Below the pieces are notes generated by a model, which worked only from the letters and a program-made list of their open reading frames with translations, searched no databases and was not told the DNA's origin. Positions 28,804 to 32,414 of a stretch of DNA of 32,414 nucleotides are shown in pieces (position 1 is the first letter of the stretch; every line of letters begins with the position of its first letter). This DNA is from Candidatus Roizmanbacteria bacterium (lineage in GTDB: Bacteria > Patescibacteriota > Microgenomatia > UBA1406 > GWC2-37-13), in NCBI GenBank assembly GCA_016181725.1, contig JACOYT010000049.1, forward strand, positions 1-32,414, in the 5' to 3' direction. The position numbers and the translations under genes were made by a program.

Positions 28804-29532
28804 ATGGATAAAGCAATTCCCAGTGTTTCTGAAATTAAGCGCTTATTTCAAGCTGGGCTTCATTTGGGGCATAAAAAAAATCGTCTCCATCCGAAAGCCA
28901 AACAATTCGTTTATCGTGTAGAAAGCGGCGTCTCTATAATCGACTTAACACAGACCGCGAAACAGCTTACCGAGGCAAAACGATTTGTTTCAACGTTAGC
29001 AAAGGAAGGAAAAACTCTGCTGACTGTGGCAACAAAAAAAGTTGCCAGTCTCCATGCGGCGGAACTTTCCAAAAAATACAGTCTTCCTTACGTTACTGCT
29101 AAGTGGCTTCCAGGTCTTTTGACAAATTTCGATACGGTCATAAAAAATGTGAAAAGACTTGAAAATCTCAAGAAAGAAAAGGAAGAGCACTCATGGGAGA
29201 AACTAACGAAACATGAAAAAGGACAGATTTCAAAGCGAATTGCACGCTTGGAGAAGTTTTATGGTGGAGTATCATCTCTTACGAGAAAACCTGATGTTTT
29301 GTTTGTCGTGGATATCCGCAAAGAGCGAAATGCCATTTTTGAGGCGCGAAAAGCTGGGATTCCCGTTTGCGGCGTATCAGATACCAATGCCGACCCAGAA
29401 GTTATCGAATATCCAATCGTTGCCAACGATGACTCCCCACAAGCAGTTGAGTTTTTGATCTCGGAAATCATAGAAGCCTATGGCAAGGCTCACCGTAAAT
29501 CCGAAACACCGAAAAATGAGGTTAAAGGTTAA
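28804..29532 (+). CDS. rpsB: 30S ribosomal protein S2
   Basis: LFQAGLHLGHKKNRLHPKAKQFVY, KWLPGLLTNFDTV, DVLFVVDIRKERNAIFEARKAGIPVCGVSDTNADP. Confidence 0.97.
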   Translation: MDKAIPSVSEIKRLFQAGLHLGHKKNRLHPKAKQFVYRVESGVSIIDLTQTAKQLTEAKRFVSTLAKEGKTLLTVATKKVASLHAAELSKKYSLPYVTAKWLPGLLTNFDTVIKNVKRLENLKKEKEEHSWEKLTKHEKGQISKRIARLEKFYGGVSSLTRKPDVLFVVDIRKERNAIFEARKAGIPVCGVSDTNADPEVIEYPIVANDDSPQAVEFLISEIIEAYGKAHRKSETPKNEVKG

Positions 29533-29717
29533 GGTAAGGAAGCCGGTTTGGGTTAGGAAGTTGGGTTAGGTGTCATTCCCAACTTGATTGGGAATCCAGA
29601 CGTTCTGGATCCCCGCTGGAGTTTACCCCGTACACTGATACGGGGCGGGGATGACATAGGGAACACCAACTTCTTTACCTAACTTCCATACAGGCTTCCT
29701 AACCCTTACCTTAACCT
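29526..29717. repeat. MITE-like element with nested inverted repeats
   Basis: aggttaaggtaagg ... ccttaccttaacct ends; internal gtcattcccaacttgattgggaatccag ... cggggatgac. Confidence 0.8.
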
Positions 29718-29753
29718 AACATCCTGTAAAATTAGGATTTCGGATTTTTCCTT

Positions 29754-30212
29754 ATGGTGGATTACAATGAACTCAAAAAACTACGGGAGGAGACTGGCGT
29801 TTCTTTTTCTCTCTGTAAAAAAGCTCTTGAGGAAACGGCAAATGACGTTGCAAAAGCAAAGGAAAAACTTAAAGAGTGGGGCAAGCTCCGAGCAAAAGAA
29901 AAAGCTGGATCGGTTACCTCCGAAGGCGCTCTTTTCAGCTACGTCCACCACAATAACAAGGTCGTATCTCTTGTTGAAATCCAATGCGAAACAGATTTTG
30001 TATCAAAGAATAATGAGTTTCAGCAGTTTGGGAAAGAAATAGCCATGCAGATAGCGTCCTCGCGTCCGAAAGATGTGAAAGCACTTCTTGCACAAGAATA
30101 TAATCGTGACCCGAGTAAAAAAATAGAGGACCTCTTGAAAGAAAACGTTCTTAAATTTGGAGAAAATCTAAAGATAGTACGATTCGCTCGATGGGAGTTG
30201 GGAGGAGAATAA
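29754..30212 (+). CDS. tsf: Elongation factor Ts (short form)
   Basis: ELKKLREETGVSFSLCKKALEETANDVAKAKEKL, VEIQCETDFVSKNNEFQQFGKEIAMQIA. Confidence 0.95.
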   Translation: MVDYNELKKLREETGVSFSLCKKALEETANDVAKAKEKLKEWGKLRAKEKAGSVTSEGALFSYVHHNNKVVSLVEIQCETDFVSKNNEFQQFGKEIAMQIASSRPKDVKALLAQEYNRDPSKKIEDLLKENVLKFGENLKIVRFARWELGGE

Positions 30213-30218
30213 TATACT

Positions 30219-30776
30219 ATGGACTTCGTCTCCGAATTCAAAGGTCTATCTGAAAAAACCATTCTACAACTTAAGGAAGATCTGAAGGTTCTTAGGACAG
30301 GTCGTGCAAATCCCGTGCTGGTTGAAAACCTCCCGGTTTCTACGTATGGCGGGCAGACAACATTGAAACTCATGGAAATGGCAACAATCACGACAGAAGG
30401 TCCAGTCGACCTTCTCATCGTTCCGTTTGATCCATCGACAATCGCGGATATCGAAAAAGCCATCCTTGCCTCAGCGCTTGGACTTAGCGCCCAAGTACAA
30501 GGTACAAAAATTATCGTTAAGGTTCCTCAATTATCACAAGAACAACGTGAAAAACTTAAAAAGGTTGTCAGTCAAAAAGTAGAAGAACGAAAAGAAATCA
30601 TACGTAATCACCGAGACGATATGCGAAAAAAGATTAGATCACGCCTTGAGAAAAAGGAGATCACCAAAGATGCCAAATTTAGATTTGAAAAAGAGTTGGA
30701 TACCGTTACGCATTCTTACATGGATGGAATACAGAAAATAAGAGAAAATAAGGAAAGAGAGATTATGGAAGTTTGA
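30219..30776 (+). CDS. frr: Ribosome recycling factor
   Basis: LKVLRTGRANPVLVENLPVSTYGGQTTLKLMEMATI, VEERKEIIRNHRDDMRKKI. Confidence 0.97.
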   Translation: MDFVSEFKGLSEKTILQLKEDLKVLRTGRANPVLVENLPVSTYGGQTTLKLMEMATITTEGPVDLLIVPFDPSTIADIEKAILASALGLSAQVQGTKIIVKVPQLSQEQREKLKKVVSQKVEERKEIIRNHRDDMRKKIRSRLEKKEITKDAKFRFEKELDTVTHSYMDGIQKIRENKEREIMEV

Positions 30777-31861
30777 GAAATTCTATCATGGCAGTCGTTG
30801 TCTTTTTGGCTATTCTCGCTCTTCTTATTCTTGTCCATGAGTTTGGACATTTTCTTGCTGCAAAAAAAAATGGTGTTCTCGTTGAGGAGTTTGGGATTGG
30901 ATTTCCTCCCCGCCTTTTTGGCATAAAAAAAGGAGATACGCTTTACAGTATCAATGCGCTTCCGATTGGTGGCTTTGTGAAAGTCTATGGTGAAGAATAC
31001 CATGAAGAAGAAACCAAACCCGTTGATAGAAGATTGAGAGATCGCGCCTTCGTTTATAAAAAGCCCTGGCAAAAAGCAGTAATCATCGCATCAGGAATCG
31101 TCGGAAATTTCTTACTTGCTTGGGTTCTTATATCATTCTTGTTCACCCAGGGCGTTCCAACGCCAACAAATAATGTCATTGTCGAACGCGTACAGTCTGG
31201 TTCGCCAGCAGATAAAGCAGGACTCTTGCCACAAGATGTTGTCACTAAGATTATTTTGAATACCAAGACGTATCAAATCTCAAGCTCCTCCGACCTCATA
31301 AAGCTTAGCCGCGACTTTGCAGGAAGAAGTATTACGCTCGTTTACATCCGAAATAAGGTTGAGAAAACAGCGATTCTCGTCCCTCGAAAAGAACCTCCCC
31401 AAGGACAAGGTCCTCTTGGAGTGGTTATCACATCGTTTGTTGAGAAAAAGTATCCCTGGTTTCAGGCGCCTTTTTTCGGGCTTGCCCACTCATTTGCTAT
31501 CACATACCGGATCGTAGTTGAACTATCAAAAACTCTCTTTCAACTTATGACACTGCAAAAACCGAGTGTTGATGTGGCAGGACCAATAGGTATCGCACAA
31601 TTCACAAGCCAAGCGATAAAGTTTGGAAAAAACGCGGTTCTTGAGCTTACCGCCCTTCTATCGCTTAATCTTGCGGTCATCAATATTTTTCCATTTCCTG
31701 CTCTGGATGGAGGCCGACTTTTATTTGTCTTGTATGAGTGGACAACGAAAAAAAGGATAAATAAGCGATTTGAACGATATGCAAATTTATTTGGTATGAT
31801 TGTACTTTTGACACTTGCCTTTATAATTTCTATTAACGACATCGTAAGATTATCACGATAA
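30773..31861 (+). CDS. rseP: Site-2 protease (RseP/RIP metalloprotease family) with PDZ domain
   Basis: LVHEFGHFLAAKKNGVLVEEFGIGFPPRLFG, FVKVYGE, PDZ GSPADKAGLLPQDVV, FPFPALDGGRLLF; start may be ATG 30788. Confidence 0.93.
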   Translation: MRNSIMAVVVFLAILALLILVHEFGHFLAAKKNGVLVEEFGIGFPPRLFGIKKGDTLYSINALPIGGFVKVYGEEYHEEETKPVDRRLRDRAFVYKKPWQKAVIIASGIVGNFLLAWVLISFLFTQGVPTPTNNVIVERVQSGSPADKAGLLPQDVVTKIILNTKTYQISSSSDLIKLSRDFAGRSITLVYIRNKVEKTAILVPRKEPPQGQGPLGVVITSFVEKKYPWFQAPFFGLAHSFAITYRIVVELSKTLFQLMTLQKPSVDVAGPIGIAQFTSQAIKFGKNAVLELTALLSLNLAVINIFPFPALDGGRLLFVLYEWTTKKRINKRFERYANLFGMIVLLTLAFIISINDIVRLSR

Positions 31862-31863
31862 CG

Positions 31864-32414
31864 ATGATAAAATACCGTGCAATAACGATATCCGGCGAGG
31901 TTGCGGTTGGCACTTCAACTCTTGCAAAAAATCTTCAACAAATTCTTGGATGGAAATATATCAATGTTGGTGATATCCAAAGAAAGTTCGATCGTAAAAA
32001 CAATATCAACGAACATAAGCAAGGTGCCCGATCCCGAAGCAGCGACCATGAAAGAATGATCGATGCGACGACAAAAAAGGTTTTATCAGAAGAAAAAAAT
32101 ATTATTTATGAAGCTTGGCTTGCTGGTTTTATGGCGCAAGGAATTCCTGATATTTTCAACGTACTTCTCATTTGTTCAAATGATGCAATTCGTGTTGATC
32201 GAATCGTAAATCGGGATAATGTCGGGATCCAAGAGGCAAAAGATTGGATTAAACAGCGTGAGGAAGAAAATATTCCAACCTGGAAAAAGCTTTACGGAGA
32301 TCACGATTTTTTTGATCCAAAGTACTTTGACCTTGTAATTGATACCTATTCTTCAGGGCCTATGGAGACCGTTGGAAAGGTTCTTGATAAGATAGGGTAT
32401 CGCAACGACAAACC
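31864..32414 (+). CDS. Cytidylate-kinase-like nucleotide kinase, truncated by window end
   Basis: MIKYRAITISGEVAVGTSTLAKNLQQILGWKYINVGDIQRKF... VDRIVNRDNVGIQEAKDWIKQREEENIPTWKKLYG; Lys-less P-loop (GTST) similar to archaeal-type CMP kinases. Confidence 0.75.
   Translation, partial: MIKYRAITISGEVAVGTSTLAKNLQQILGWKYINVGDIQRKFDRKNNINEHKQGARSRSSDHERMIDATTKKVLSEEKNIIYEAWLAGFMAQGIPDIFNVLLICSNDAIRVDRIVNRDNVGIQEAKDWIKQREEENIPTWKKLYGDHDFFDPKYFDLVIDTYSSGPMETVGKVLDKIGYRNDK

Noticed and set aside
29540-29575. gggttagg motifs considered as telomere-like sequence
   Set aside because: Only a few irregular copies, part of the inverted-repeat element; internal chromosomal context.
29533-30218. Absence of pyrH between tsf and frr as a broken operon
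   Set aside because: pyrH is often located elsewhere in reduced genomes; one window cannot show it is missing.
31864-31930. Lys-less P-loop in the kinase as evidence of an inactive enzyme
   Set aside because: Archaeal-type cytidylate kinases also use a GTT/GTS loop, so it is not good evidence for inactivity.

Overview
This 32.4 kb window looks like a Candidate Phyla Radiation / Patescibacteria chromosome, probably Microgenomates-like judging from the rRNA and gene style (inference; no search was run). It contains a type IV pilus / competence-type locus: pilC-pilT-pilB on the minus strand, six prepilins plus pilM-N-O on the plus strand, and two more prepilins at 11.7-12.8 kb. It also has housekeeping genes (rpsP, rnc, nusB, an rpmF that the ORF track missed, galU, rpsB, tsf, frr, a site-2 protease and a cytidylate-kinase-like gene), an unlinked 16S rRNA gene, tRNA-Val and tRNA-Ile, a TrpR/YerC-like regulator, an NRAMP-related transporter paired with a PRC/MgtE_N/CBS protein, a membrane-anchored Clp-like ATPase, and a protein with exact 39-aa repeats. 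The strongest observations concern the 16S locus. It has a consensus promoter, two boxA-like elements, a terminator-like leader hairpin, and a 37-nt leader/trailer pairing that could form the processing stalk. It also has a compensated rewrite of the 530 loop, an AT-rich hairpin insertion in helix 6, and a ~39-nt gap that removes h30/h31. Other points of interest are identical 18-bp palindromes flanking the TrpR-like gene, a row of palindromes at exact 30-bp pitch, a REP-like insertion and a probable frameshift in an O-antigen-ligase-like gene, and MITE-like elements that touch gene ends. No CRISPR array, transposase or classical defence system was seen.
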